Both the position numbers and the translations under genes were made by a program. Below are positions 9,172 through 17,695 of a DNA stretch of 64,000 nt, piece after piece. The notes beneath the pieces are model-generated. The model saw nothing but the letters and a program-made list of their open reading frames with translations, did not search any database and was not told the DNA's origin. Within the stretch, counting starts at the first letter, position 1. Each line of letters starts with the position of its first letter. This stretch comes from Candidatus Scotarchaeum otlingeri (GTDB lineage: Archaea > Thermoproteota > Nitrososphaeria > Geothermarchaeales > JDFR-13): the NCBI GenBank assembly GCA_002011075.2, contig MTMA02000006.1, positions 1,356,599 through 1,420,598 of the forward strand. Reading direction: 5' to 3'.

Positions 9172-9492
9172 TTATATTGACATTTCAAGGTCGAGCAAGG
9201 AATCCACCAGCTGATGCAACTGATCCAGATTCAATACGATGAATCCCCTGGACACCCATGTCTTAGGATCCTTTCGATAGTAACATAGATCCTCGACATG
9301 AAAGTTTCCTAGAAAAACTATCTCCACCTCCCCGGCCCCTCTATTTGTCAATTTAACTAGGATTCTGGGTTTTTCACCGGACTCTCTTGTGCAATCAACC
9401 TCTTTTTTAATCTCTGGAAGATAAATTCTGATGGCATCAATATCGATTAGGTATCTCTTTATGGCGGGAACTACTTTAATTTTAGACAACAT
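9172..9492 (-). CDS. Hypothetical protein
   Basis: ORF in operon-like array. Confidence 0.55.
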   Translation of the reverse strand: MLSKIKVVPAIKRYLIDIDAIRIYLPEIKKEVDCTRESGEKPRILVKLTNRGAGEVEIVFLGNFHVEDLCYYRKDPKTWVSRGFIVLNLDQLHQLVDSLLDLEMSI

Positions 9493-9493
9493 A

Positions 9494-9772
9494 TCACCTT
9501 AGAGAAAAATCGATGTTCTGTGGGTTCTTTCTATCATGATTTGCTTTTTTCATAAGAAGTATATCCAGAAGAGCTAAGGTGTTCCTTAGGCGTCTCGGAA
9601 TGCTTGTATTTAACTCAGGATCTAGTATTAGCGATATTCTATATAATGTATCGTGTTTTTTCTTTAGATCTTTGAGCTTATTAGGATCTAGTTGCAATAA
9701 CTCGTATTGCAGCTCTATACCTTTGGCTTCTAGGCCACCGTGATTATAAAAAAGGTAGGGTTTCCGCCTCAT
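9494..9772 (-). CDS. Hypothetical protein
   Basis: ORF in operon-like array. Confidence 0.5.
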   Translation of the reverse strand: MRRKPYLFYNHGGLEAKGIELQYELLQLDPNKLKDLKKKHDTLYRISLILDPELNTSIPRRLRNTLALLDILLMKKANHDRKNPQNIDFSLR

Positions 9773-9774
9773 AG

Positions 9775-10704
9775 TTAATCCCTCTCGTAAGCAAGGATGA
9801 TCTCAACTACCAATCGGTTTATTGTTTCTTTGGTAGGCTTCTCATAACTTAGCTCTAGTACCTTGTATCCCCTTCTCCTCAATGCATCTCTAAGCTCTTG
9901 ATCTCTATCTTCTCTACCACTATGAACAGGGCCATCTATGTATACAGCGAGTCTTTTATCTGGGAAGAAGAAATCTGGTATAGTCTGCTGAATAACTATG
10001 GGATGCTGAGTCAAAAAACCAGTTATACCGGATTCATTTAATGCATTAGCAATAGCTATCTCAATATTAGACACAGGATGATGCATTCTATCCCTAATAA
10101 TCTCTTCGGTGATAAGAACCCTTTCTCTCTCAGGCTCCATCTCGCCTTTATCCTCCTCAACCTCTGTAGTTTCCTCATATTCTGTATGTATGTTTTCAAT
10201 ACTTTTTTCAGTAGGGTGAACTAGTTCACCCTTATGTAAATCCGATATATGCTGTATATCAGGTCTGAACTCGACCTGCTTATACTCATCAGGCAATAAT
10301 TCCAATACATACCTCTTCGAGTAAGGCACATACTTGCTGTATATCTCTGAAGCAATCTTTTCTTTTGGTACTCCTTTTTTCTCTAGTTCTTTAGCCATCT
10401 CTAGAAGCATCCTTTGAGTCTCCTCCCTCTTCATCCTTCTCTGAACATTGCTATGTAGCTTAATCATGAGCTTAGCTATCTTCTCCGGGATCCCCAACTT
10501 CTCAGCTATTTTTCTTGAATCAACCTCATGAATTATATTTGCTCCAGCTTTAATTCGATGCCTACCAGACAATATCTCGCCATCATAATCCCTTATCACC
10601 GCATAAATCTGTCCAATCTGCTGAAGCGACCGCTTAAGGTTTTCAATAGTCTCCCTATCATACTCCTCAACCAATGCTAACACCCCCGCTCCTAGTAGCC
10701 TCAT
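9775..10704 (-). CDS. ParB-like N-terminal domain fused to C-terminal Vsr/DUF559-like PD-(D/E)XK nuclease domain
   Basis: ParB motif QQIGQIYAVIRDYDGEILSGRHRIKAG; nuclease motif IPDFFFPDKRLAVYIDGPVHSGREDRDQELRDALRRRGYKVLELSY. Confidence 0.7.
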   Translation of the reverse strand: MRLLGAGVLALVEEYDRETIENLKRSLQQIGQIYAVIRDYDGEILSGRHRIKAGANIIHEVDSRKIAEKLGIPEKIAKLMIKLHSNVQRRMKREETQRMLLEMAKELEKKGVPKEKIASEIYSKYVPYSKRYVLELLPDEYKQVEFRPDIQHISDLHKGELVHPTEKSIENIHTEYEETTEVEEDKGEMEPERERVLITEEIIRDRMHHPVSNIEIAIANALNESGITGFLTQHPIVIQQTIPDFFFPDKRLAVYIDGPVHSGREDRDQELRDALRRRGYKVLELSYEKPTKETINRLVVEIILAYERD

Positions 10705-10966
10705 TAAACTTGCCTATAACCTCAAGATTCTTAACATAATCCATGCCATCGGCCTTACCATAGGGATTAACAGCTAACTCGAACCTAACCCTATCCCCAG
10801 GCTTAACAACATACTGGACATATCCATCGTCATCTGGATATATCGGGCCACGCAAAATAAACCAGTTCCAATGAACCGCTATAGGCCTATTTCTACCATG
10901 AAGAAATATCCTGAACCATCTCGGCCTAATAAACTGTATAGCCTTGACAATTCCCTCCTCTATCAT
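10667..10966 (-). CDS. Hypothetical protein, beta-rich (OB-like?)
   Basis: ORF; ATGA overlap with upstream microORF. Confidence 0.5.
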   Translation of the reverse strand: MIEEGIVKAIQFIRPRWFRIFLHGRNRPIAVHWNWFILRGPIYPDDDGYVQYVVKPGDRVRFELAVNPYGKADGMDYVKNLEVIGKFNEATRSGGVSIG

Positions 10967-11061
10967 TCACTCTCACCTTCAAGGATCCTTCTAGCCTTAG
11001 CTATGGTCTCCTTAATCTCCTCAAGGAACTTTTTTGGAACAAGAACATACTCCTCATTCAT
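10963..11061 (-). CDS. Microprotein (32 aa, not in ORF track)
   Basis: Manual translation MNEEYVLVPKKFLEEIKETIAKARRILEGESE*; overlapping stop/start with 10966. Confidence 0.5.
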   Translation of the reverse strand: MNEEYVLVPKKFLEEIKETIAKARRILEGESE

Positions 11062-11416
11062 CGTTATCACCATGATAGGATAAGTAAAGCTTGACGGCCT
11101 TCAGGAGAAGATTGTTTATAGATGTTGCCTTCTTGAAAGCCTCTTCCTCCAGCATCTTATACAACTTCTCATCAACTATAAGTGGAACCAGATAGAGCTT
11201 ATTTAGAAGCAATGTAAGTTCCCAGTGATGCCCTTCGTAATCGGTGGGGACAGCATAAATTGCATTTAAACCATAATATATCGAGTTATATTTTAACCAC
11301 TCATTGAGTTCTCCAGGTATGTCGTCAAGATGCAATCCACCATACATGTATAGGTCAGATGTTTGGAGATTGAATATTTTACCTGGAAAAGTCTTTGACA
11401 TCGATGAATCGCTCAT
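11054..11416 (-). CDS. Hypothetical protein downstream of AbrB-like gene
   Basis: ORF directly abutting AbrB-like stop. Confidence 0.55.
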   Translation of the reverse strand: MSDSSMSKTFPGKIFNLQTSDLYMYGGLHLDDIPGELNEWLKYNSIYYGLNAIYAVPTDYEGHHWELTLLLNKLYLVPLIVDEKLYKMLEEEAFKKATSINNLLLKAVKLYLSYHGDNDE

Positions 11417-11581
11417 TTAACCGTTCACCTCCGTATTTCTCGGTATCTTTGAGATCGTTACTCTCACTATGTCCCCCTTATCTATACCCAAGACTTCCCT
11501 CACTTCTTGGGGAATGGTTATCTTTCCTTGGTCGAGAACCTTTGCCGGAAACTCCATTATTTCGATTTTTCGACTTTCCAT
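11417..11581 (-). CDS. AbrB/SpoVT family DNA-binding protein (54 aa, not in ORF track)
   Basis: Manual translation MESRKIEIMEFPAKVLDQGKITIPQEVREVLGIDKGDIVRVTISKIPRNTEVNG*. Confidence 0.85.
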   Translation of the reverse strand: MESRKIEIMEFPAKVLDQGKITIPQEVREVLGIDKGDIVRVTISKIPRNTEVNG

Positions 11582-11625
11582 AATTTCACCTCATATAATA
11601 ATAGGGGACGGCACAATATATAAGG

Positions 11626-11643
11626 TTTTCGATTAATCGAAAA
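11626..11643. promoter_or_regulatory. 18-bp perfect palindrome TTTTCGATTAATCGAAAA, candidate operator
   Basis: Lies directly upstream of the minus-strand TATA-like CTTATATATT for the AbrB operon, in a divergent intergenic region. Confidence 0.7.
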
Positions 11644-11706
11644 ATCAACCTTACGAAGCAACAATTATATGTATATATAAAAGATAGAAATATTGGGTAT
11701 AAAATA

Positions 11707-11976
11707 ATGATAGAGAAACTTTCAGGATCAATGATGAGAATACTAATACTCCTACACAATCACGGCGGAGAAGTAGAGAAATGGACCATATTGAAAAACG
11801 AAACTCGATTCAGCAATAGCAAACTAAATTCGGCGATCGAGAGGCTTATAAGCCTTGGTTTAATAAAAAAAGAGAAGACCTCTACGGCTCCGCCTACAAC
11901 AGTAATAGCCCTCACAGAAAAAGGAGAAAAGGTAACTGAGTGCCTAGTAAAGATTGAAGAGTTAATTCAATCCTAG
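11707..11976 (+). CDS. Winged-helix transcriptional regulator (MarR/PadR-like)
   Basis: MMRILILLHNHGGEVEKWTILKNETRFSNSKLNSAIERLISLGLIKKE...ALTEKGEKV. Confidence 0.75.
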   Translation: MIEKLSGSMMRILILLHNHGGEVEKWTILKNETRFSNSKLNSAIERLISLGLIKKEKTSTAPPTTVIALTEKGEKVTECLVKIEELIQS

Positions 11977-12144
11977 TTCACGGAGTATCGACGCTATCTT
12001 ATCATCCTTTACACCGATTAGTAGATCATCTAGTATCTCATTTATCTTGTCAGATAATAACTTGTTGGCTCTAAGCAATGCCTTTACCACCTCTATTGCA
12101 TCCTCGAAGCCCCTTCTGTAGCTAGTTCTATCCATAAGTTTCAC
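11962..12144 (-). CDS. Small helical protein, paralog of 12148-12300
   Basis: YRRGFEDAIEVV motif. Confidence 0.5.
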   Translation of the reverse strand: MKLMDRTSYRRGFEDAIEVVKALLRANKLLSDKINEILDDLLIGVKDDKIASILRELGLN

Positions 12145-12147
12145 CGT

Positions 12148-12300
12148 CTAACTATCGTTTAACACTTTTCTTAACGCCTCCAGACGCTCACGTAGCCTCT
12201 TTATATCTATTCCTTCATTAATGTACTCCAGCACGATCTCTATAGCCTCTCTAAACCCCGTCATATATGCGTTTTGGTTAATTAAAATTTTCTTCGGCAT
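12148..12300 (-). CDS. Small helical protein (50 aa, not in ORF track)
   Basis: Manual translation MPKKILINQNAYMTGFREAIEIVLEYINEGIDIKRLRERLEALRKVLNDS*; shares Y.xGF.-AIE.V with neighbour. Confidence 0.5.
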   Translation of the reverse strand: MPKKILINQNAYMTGFREAIEIVLEYINEGIDIKRLRERLEALRKVLNDS

Positions 12301-12636
12301 ATTCAATCCTTATCGCTATGCATCCTGCATTATTAATAAGCTTAGTGGATAAAGATGTAGCATAAAGAGGATAAAGCATTATCACGGGCTATAAATTTGA
12401 CATCAAGAGTGAGGAAAATTAAAGTAATATAGAAAAACTTCAGCAAGATAGGCTATTTATCTTATTTGTATCAACTGGCTATATCCAATTCGTCACTAGA
12501 TTCTGGATACACCTTGTTTATGCATATTTCTTAACAACTATTATAATCATGAGGGAACCGAAACTTTTATCCGATATCCGGCCGGCGGCGCCAACAAAAA
12601 GGTTCAGAGTCCTTCTAGCTTTGTAATATTAATCCT

Positions 12637-12837
12637 CTACTCCTCGAATCTCATTATTATGCCTAGGAACCCTACTAATGATAGTGAGCCGCCTATGAGA
12701 TAACCTATATTCTTATATTCGACTGTTAACTCTGGGCTGTTCATAACCATATATAGGAGAATCAGCCCTATAACTAGGAAGAAGAGTGATATTAGTTTTA
12801 TTCCTATAGATGCTTTCGATGGGGGAGCGCTCGACAT
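12637..12837 (-). CDS. Small two-TM membrane protein
   Basis: Two hydrophobic segments. Confidence 0.6.
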   Translation of the reverse strand: MSSAPPSKASIGIKLISLFFLVIGLILLYMVMNSPELTVEYKNIGYLIGGSLSLVGFLGIIMRFEE

Positions 12838-13023
12838 TCTTTTACACCTATATTAAAGATATAAACTCTACTTCTTTAAAAACTAAGTTCTCTTTATTCC
12901 TAAGAATCATTTAGTTGATGGATTATAGATGATGGCTGAATATATGTATGGGGATATAATTGGGATTTAATAGATATATCAATATCTATTGATGATGTTA
13001 ATTATTAGTGTAGAGGTGAATCT

Positions 13024-14109
13024 TTGGTGGACCCAATTGTCAGGAGACGAGAAGTGATTAAGAAGCTCTCTAGGCTAGGCTTAGATGTATGGAAAGAGTT
13101 AAATGATACTAGGTTTCCATCTATTAAGCTACCGAGTAGGAGTGTTAGAAATATTGTTTATGATGAAAAAGAGAGAGGATATGTATTAGGTGATTTATAT
13201 AAAGTCCGTACAGCAGCTAATATTGCCCATCTAAGGAAATTTGCGCAATTTATGTGGGTAGCTTATTTTGCAAAAGAACTAATTAAAAGTAGAAAGACAA
13301 GTACTCTTAGGGATGTGTATTATTCTTCTCAGGCCTATGAAATATCATTTGATGAACAGAAGGAGTCTGACGATCTGATTACCGATCTAGAGGCATATAT
13401 TCGGCATCCTAGGGAGGAGATGAATATTTTCCCCGCTGAAAGAGCAGCCATCTTCGGGGAATTAAAGATCGAATATACGGTGCCTGGATATGAGGGGCGG
13501 GTGGTTGATTTGAGTCAACACCCGGATGGGTTGATGATTGGACATGCGATAAAAACCGCCAAATTCAATCAATGCAAAGCTGAGAGGGTCTTTGTAATAG
13601 AGAAAGATGCTATCTTCAACAGATTTATCGAAGAGCGGGTCTTTAAAAAATATAAGGCTATTCTAGTAAGTACCTCTGGACAGGCTCCTAGAGCCGCGAG
13701 ATATCTTATAAGAAGATTGAATGAAGAACTTGGTCTTCCAGTATACATATTTACTGATGGAGATGTATATGGGATGCATATCGCGGGAGTTATAATATAT
13801 GGCTCGGCTAACGCTGCTCATGTGAGGGAACTCCATACTCCAGATGCTAAATGGATAGGTGTATGGGCCTCTGACATAGAAGCTTATAAATTGCCTTCAG
13901 ATCCATTTACCGATAAAGATCTAAAGCGTCTCGATGAATTGCTTAAGGATCCAAGATATAAGGATGATCCGTGGAGAAAGGAGTTGAAGAGGTTTAAGAA
14001 GCTGAGGAGAAAATCTGAGTTAGAGGCATTTAGCCGCTATGGACTTACCTTTATCGTCGATAATTACCTTAAAGATAAGATGGAGCATTTTATGAGTGAG
14101 GAGAACTAA
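13024..14109 (+). CDS. top6A: DNA topoisomerase VI subunit A (Spo11-like)
   Basis: TOPRIM-like VFVIEKDAIF...; YIFTDGDVYGMHIAGVI; DWDP-like region. Confidence 0.95.
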   Translation: MVDPIVRRREVIKKLSRLGLDVWKELNDTRFPSIKLPSRSVRNIVYDEKERGYVLGDLYKVRTAANIAHLRKFAQFMWVAYFAKELIKSRKTSTLRDVYYSSQAYEISFDEQKESDDLITDLEAYIRHPREEMNIFPAERAAIFGELKIEYTVPGYEGRVVDLSQHPDGLMIGHAIKTAKFNQCKAERVFVIEKDAIFNRFIEERVFKKYKAILVSTSGQAPRAARYLIRRLNEELGLPVYIFTDGDVYGMHIAGVIIYGSANAAHVRELHTPDAKWIGVWASDIEAYKLPSDPFTDKDLKRLDELLKDPRYKDDPWRKELKRFKKLRRKSELEAFSRYGLTFIVDNYLKDKMEHFMSEEN

Positions 14110-15662
14110 ACTTTTATCTCCTTTTTCACTTTATACTTCTCTTCAACTCTTGAAATTAGTTTTGTGACGTCCGGTGGCTTTCTACCCGCCAATTCAGCTG
14201 AAAACCGCGCTATCTGCGGTAGATATTTTTGGTAGATTCCCAGCCTCTTAACAGCCTCCTTCTTCTTTTGAACTTGTCGGGTGTATCTCGTTAATCCCCG
14301 AAGCAATTCTCTCACCGCTAGTTCTATTTCTTTTTCCACTTCCGGAATATCCGCGATAAATTCCTTGCCTACGCTCTTGAAAGGCACTTTAGTGCTACAG
14401 ATGTGTATGAAGAAAGCGGTTGGGCCATCCATAGGCCTCCGATAGCTACTCCAACTTAGGTTGCTCAGAATCTTTTTTGAGACATCGCTCCCTTCGTCGT
14501 ATAATAAGGGTATTTTATTTGCATATCGGAAGAGAACTATTTCTCCAGGTCCACCCGGTATTTTGCCTCCATAGGCGACCGCTGCCTCTACGATAAAGGG
14601 GTGTCCCTTATAACTTGAGGAGGGTCGTACCACCACATCTACATACTTGGGCTCGAACTCTTTTATTATACCCTCTTTGAACGCTTCCTTACCTATTGGA
14701 GATAGTATATTTGCGCTTGGGGCTAGGAACCCATCATAATTCTGGAGGGCACGGTATAGCCGTTCTATCAATTTTCTGTCACTTGTCCTTAAGAGTTCCT
14801 TTATAGTCATTTCTCCAGGTATTCTAGCATATGCCAGAAACTTCTTTGCAATTCTATTTCCGACCCTATGAAATTTATTGGTCAAGAATTCTAGTAGTGT
14901 CATATCTTCGTCTGATTCATAAAGCATTTTCTTCAGTATCTCTATGTCGATTCCATGTGGATGAGGCTTAGTCTCCTTCGGCGGTTTCGGCAGCTTTGTA
15001 GTTGTCCTCTTAAAATAGAAAAATCTACCTTCAGGGTCGATAAATGTTATCTCTGCATATGGCGCGATAGTCGCTGTATATTTCAGGTACTCTACTATCT
15101 TTGTCCTCACTCTAGAATAATTTCCTTCTAGCATAAAGTCGATTATCGTGCCATGCCATCTCTCTTTATTCCGAAATCTCTTGAAGTCCTTGACATCAGC
15201 CCTATTATTCCTAATATCGATCGAAAAAGTGTATTGATGCACCTTTCTAGATCTGAGGGTGGCGGACACCACCTTTATAGGCTGATTTGTCGTAATCTGG
15301 CCATATAATAAAGCCATAGTCCCTCCCAAACCAAATGTTCCTCTACTCTGCCTAAGAATATATTTTGATGAATATAGCATCTTACCCAGGGCGCCTAGAA
15401 TATGCTCCTCAGGTATTCCAGACCCATTATCCCTTATATATAATCTGTAAATTGAGACTTCATTACTTATCTTCTGTATTTCCCTGAGGATTATAAGTAT
15501 ATCAGGGGGTATGCCGTGCAATTCACAAGCGTCCATCGCATTTTCAAATAATTCCCTGACAGCCGTATATAATGACCTACTAGGGTTAGTAAACCCTGCT
15601 AATTCCCTATTTCTATAAAAAAATTCACTTGGAGATAACTCCTTATAGCTCTCTACCACCAT
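14106..15662 (-). CDS. top6B: DNA topoisomerase VI subunit B
   Basis: GHKL ATPase motifs ELFENAMDAC, DNGSGIP, GTFGLGGTMALLYGQ. Confidence 0.95.
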   Translation of the reverse strand: MVVESYKELSPSEFFYRNRELAGFTNPSRSLYTAVRELFENAMDACELHGIPPDILIILREIQKISNEVSIYRLYIRDNGSGIPEEHILGALGKMLYSSKYILRQSRGTFGLGGTMALLYGQITTNQPIKVVSATLRSRKVHQYTFSIDIRNNRADVKDFKRFRNKERWHGTIIDFMLEGNYSRVRTKIVEYLKYTATIAPYAEITFIDPEGRFFYFKRTTTKLPKPPKETKPHPHGIDIEILKKMLYESDEDMTLLEFLTNKFHRVGNRIAKKFLAYARIPGEMTIKELLRTSDRKLIERLYRALQNYDGFLAPSANILSPIGKEAFKEGIIKEFEPKYVDVVVRPSSSYKGHPFIVEAAVAYGGKIPGGPGEIVLFRYANKIPLLYDEGSDVSKKILSNLSWSSYRRPMDGPTAFFIHICSTKVPFKSVGKEFIADIPEVEKEIELAVRELLRGLTRYTRQVQKKKEAVKRLGIYQKYLPQIARFSAELAGRKPPDVTKLISRVEEKYKVKKEIKV

Positions 15663-16189
15663 AATTCAGCAGTCCTCCGAAACCTCCTTTGGTTAAATAA
15701 ATATGAATATACGGCTTTATGAGGGGCACCCTCGATAAGCATCTTAATGGCTTCCTTAGCAACTAATATATTATCGAAGGTCCCAATAATAGATACATAA
15801 TGGCGATATATAGATATATAGACCCCCGCAGATTCTTCTATAACTCTCCTGGCCTTTCCCCTCTCACCGATTAGCCTACCTAACACTCTCTTTAGATGGG
15901 ATTCCGATCGCCTTATAAACTCATATATATCTATGATATGAAGGTTGTAATCTGTATCTAGAAGCCTAAATGCCTTTTCAGGTGAGAACCCTAGGTTAAT
16001 CGCCTTAATAACATTAATCGCCGTCATAACATTTTCGAGATTATCCCCTCTAACTCTAACTTGCCCAGTCTCGCTATCTATAGAAATCTCTGTATTAGTG
16101 GCTTCCGATAGTTGTTGCTTTACTTTACCTGCTCTGCCTATTAATACCCCAACACGATCGTCATACATATTGATTACTTGTTCATACAA
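15653..16189 (-). CDS. KH-domain protein (Krr1/Pno1-like)
   Basis: Two KH-like GxxG motifs (IGRAGKVK, IGERGKAR). Confidence 0.85.
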   Translation of the reverse strand: MYEQVINMYDDRVGVLIGRAGKVKQQLSEATNTEISIDSETGQVRVRGDNLENVMTAINVIKAINLGFSPEKAFRLLDTDYNLHIIDIYEFIRRSESHLKRVLGRLIGERGKARRVIEESAGVYISIYRHYVSIIGTFDNILVAKEAIKMLIEGAPHKAVYSYLFNQRRFRRTAELWW

Positions 16190-16196
16190 GGTGAAG

Positions 16197-16997
16197 TCAC
16201 CCCTTAATATACTCTATTACATCATCAAGCGTAGGTACAGATACCCCCCTCACCCGAAAGAAATTCAATATATTGCTTATATCTCTAACTAAATATACAT
16301 CTGCACTTGGATGGGTCGTTAACACCCCCTGCCCAATATCAAAAAGGATAGGCTTCCGTTTATAATAAAATATATTATATTCACTTAGATCTGCATGAAC
16401 CAGATTAGCCTTACTATATAAAAGCCTGACTTGTCGTATGACCTGATAAAACATATAATCGGATACATAAGATAATTCCTTAAGTGTGGGGGCTGGTACA
16501 AACTCCTTACCTATGAACTTCATAATCAACACATTTTTTTCTTGAATTATCGGTTGAGGTACATATACACCCGCCCTAGAAGCTAACTCCAAATTCTTAT
16601 ATTCCTTCGAGGCCCAAGCATAGACGATGCCCCTGGTCGTCGGAGGAATACCCTCGAAACGCGGATCCCCTACGATATATTTAATCCTTCCTTTCCTAAA
16701 CTCAGCTGTTTTAATAAGGTATATTTTGACCGCAAGCTCTGTTCCATCCGGGGCAGTAGCGGCGTATACTCTGGCTTCCTTACCAGATGAAACTACACCG
16801 TGAAACTCATCGATGACCCCTTTATTCATAAGTTTATACAGGGTCATGATGGTAGTTCTGTCAAACACTTCTTCGAGCGTTTCATCTAAATCCGAGTCTT
16901 TACGGAGCATTCTCTGCTCTTTGATGTAGCGATTTATACTCCTTTCTAGCTTATCCACTACTCTCTTGTCTATCTCAAAGTCGTCTACGCTGTCCAT
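16197..16997 (-). CDS. rio1: RIO1-type serine protein kinase
   Basis: GVVSSGKEARVYAA; LVHADLSEYNI; ILFDIGQGV. Confidence 0.93.
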   Translation of the reverse strand: MDSVDDFEIDKRVVDKLERSINRYIKEQRMLRKDSDLDETLEEVFDRTTIMTLYKLMNKGVIDEFHGVVSSGKEARVYAATAPDGTELAVKIYLIKTAEFRKGRIKYIVGDPRFEGIPPTTRGIVYAWASKEYKNLELASRAGVYVPQPIIQEKNVLIMKFIGKEFVPAPTLKELSYVSDYMFYQVIRQVRLLYSKANLVHADLSEYNIFYYKRKPILFDIGQGVLTTHPSADVYLVRDISNILNFFRVRGVSVPTLDDVIEYIKG

Positions 16998-17299
16998 TCT
17001 GGTAGATACCCGTTATCTATTAGCCATTGCTTTTGGGCTTTCGTATATTTACCTATAACATCTCCACGGGTATCATCTTGAAAGCCCCATAACTCAACTA
17101 AAACTGCATCGCCTACTCTGATCCACACCCTTCTTCTAATGCTTCCTTTAATTCTACATACCCTGGTCTTCCCATCAGCACATAAAACTAATACCCTATC
17201 TGCACCGAGTAGTTTTTTAGCTACACCTAATATCTGGCCCTCTGATGGGAGGGGAGTATCCTTTAATTCCTTTTCTGTTAGTACTTTTCTTTTACCCAT
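16985..17299 (-). CDS. Translation initiation factor aIF-1A
   Basis: S1/OB sequence VLCADGKTRVCRIKGSIRRRVWIRVGDAVLVELWGFQDD. Confidence 0.93.
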   Translation of the reverse strand: MGKRKVLTEKELKDTPLPSEGQILGVAKKLLGADRVLVLCADGKTRVCRIKGSIRRRVWIRVGDAVLVELWGFQDDTRGDVIGKYTKAQKQWLIDNGYLPEWTA

Positions 17300-17412
17300 T
17301 TATATCACCTTTTTTATCTACCATATACTATTATAATAGGCTTAATATAACTGTCAAACTTGGTGGTTCCTTACGCTATTTGAACCCGAGTTATATAATC
17401 ATTAATATGCAG

Positions 17413-17691
17413 CTAATAAGTTTTTATGAACATGGCGACCTTTACTCCCTTAAGTTTCTTGACGGCTTCTGGATGAATATAACCCAATTTGATGCCAACC
17501 TTTACAGCAGATTCCCCATAGAAGGTTATTGATACAGCGCCTCTAATTATATTCTTAATCTCCTCTATACTACATTTTCTGTTATATTTGGCTTCTTTAA
17601 TCTTCTTATTTATAATGACATCCTCATCATATATAGATACCATCATACCTATGTGAGTATCTACTTCTTGTACATAGAAGCTACTCGACAT
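17413..17691 (-). CDS. DUF424-family conserved archaeal protein
   Basis: Sequence pattern and position between aIF2-beta and aIF1A. Confidence 0.7.
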   Translation of the reverse strand: MSSSFYVQEVDTHIGMMVSIYDEDVIINKKIKEAKYNRKCSIEEIKNIIRGAVSITFYGESAVKVGIKLGYIHPEAVKKLKGVKVAMFIKTY

Positions 17692-17695
17692 TTAT

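Larger units (their letters stand above)
280..12300. mobile_element. Integrated genetic element (provirus/plasmid-like), boundaries approximate; may extend left of window
   Basis: Integrase, many short ORFans, AbrB/wHTH regulators, ParB-like nuclease, integrase remnant; ends before conserved top6A at 13024. No attL/attR pair identified. Confidence 0.7.

Noticed and set aside
12571-12620. Partial tRNA (attR-like) reading of the G/C island and GGTTCAGAGTCC
   Set aside because: Tried both strands; no consistent T-loop/acceptor geometry, so not called a tRNA fragment.
1-12640. Search for attL/attR direct repeat bounding the element
   Set aside because: No direct repeat of convincing length seen between 1-279 and 12300-12640; left boundary may be outside the window.
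17139-17532. Plus-strand ORFs over aIF1A/DUF424
   Set aside because: Overlap well-supported minus-strand genes and have no motif.
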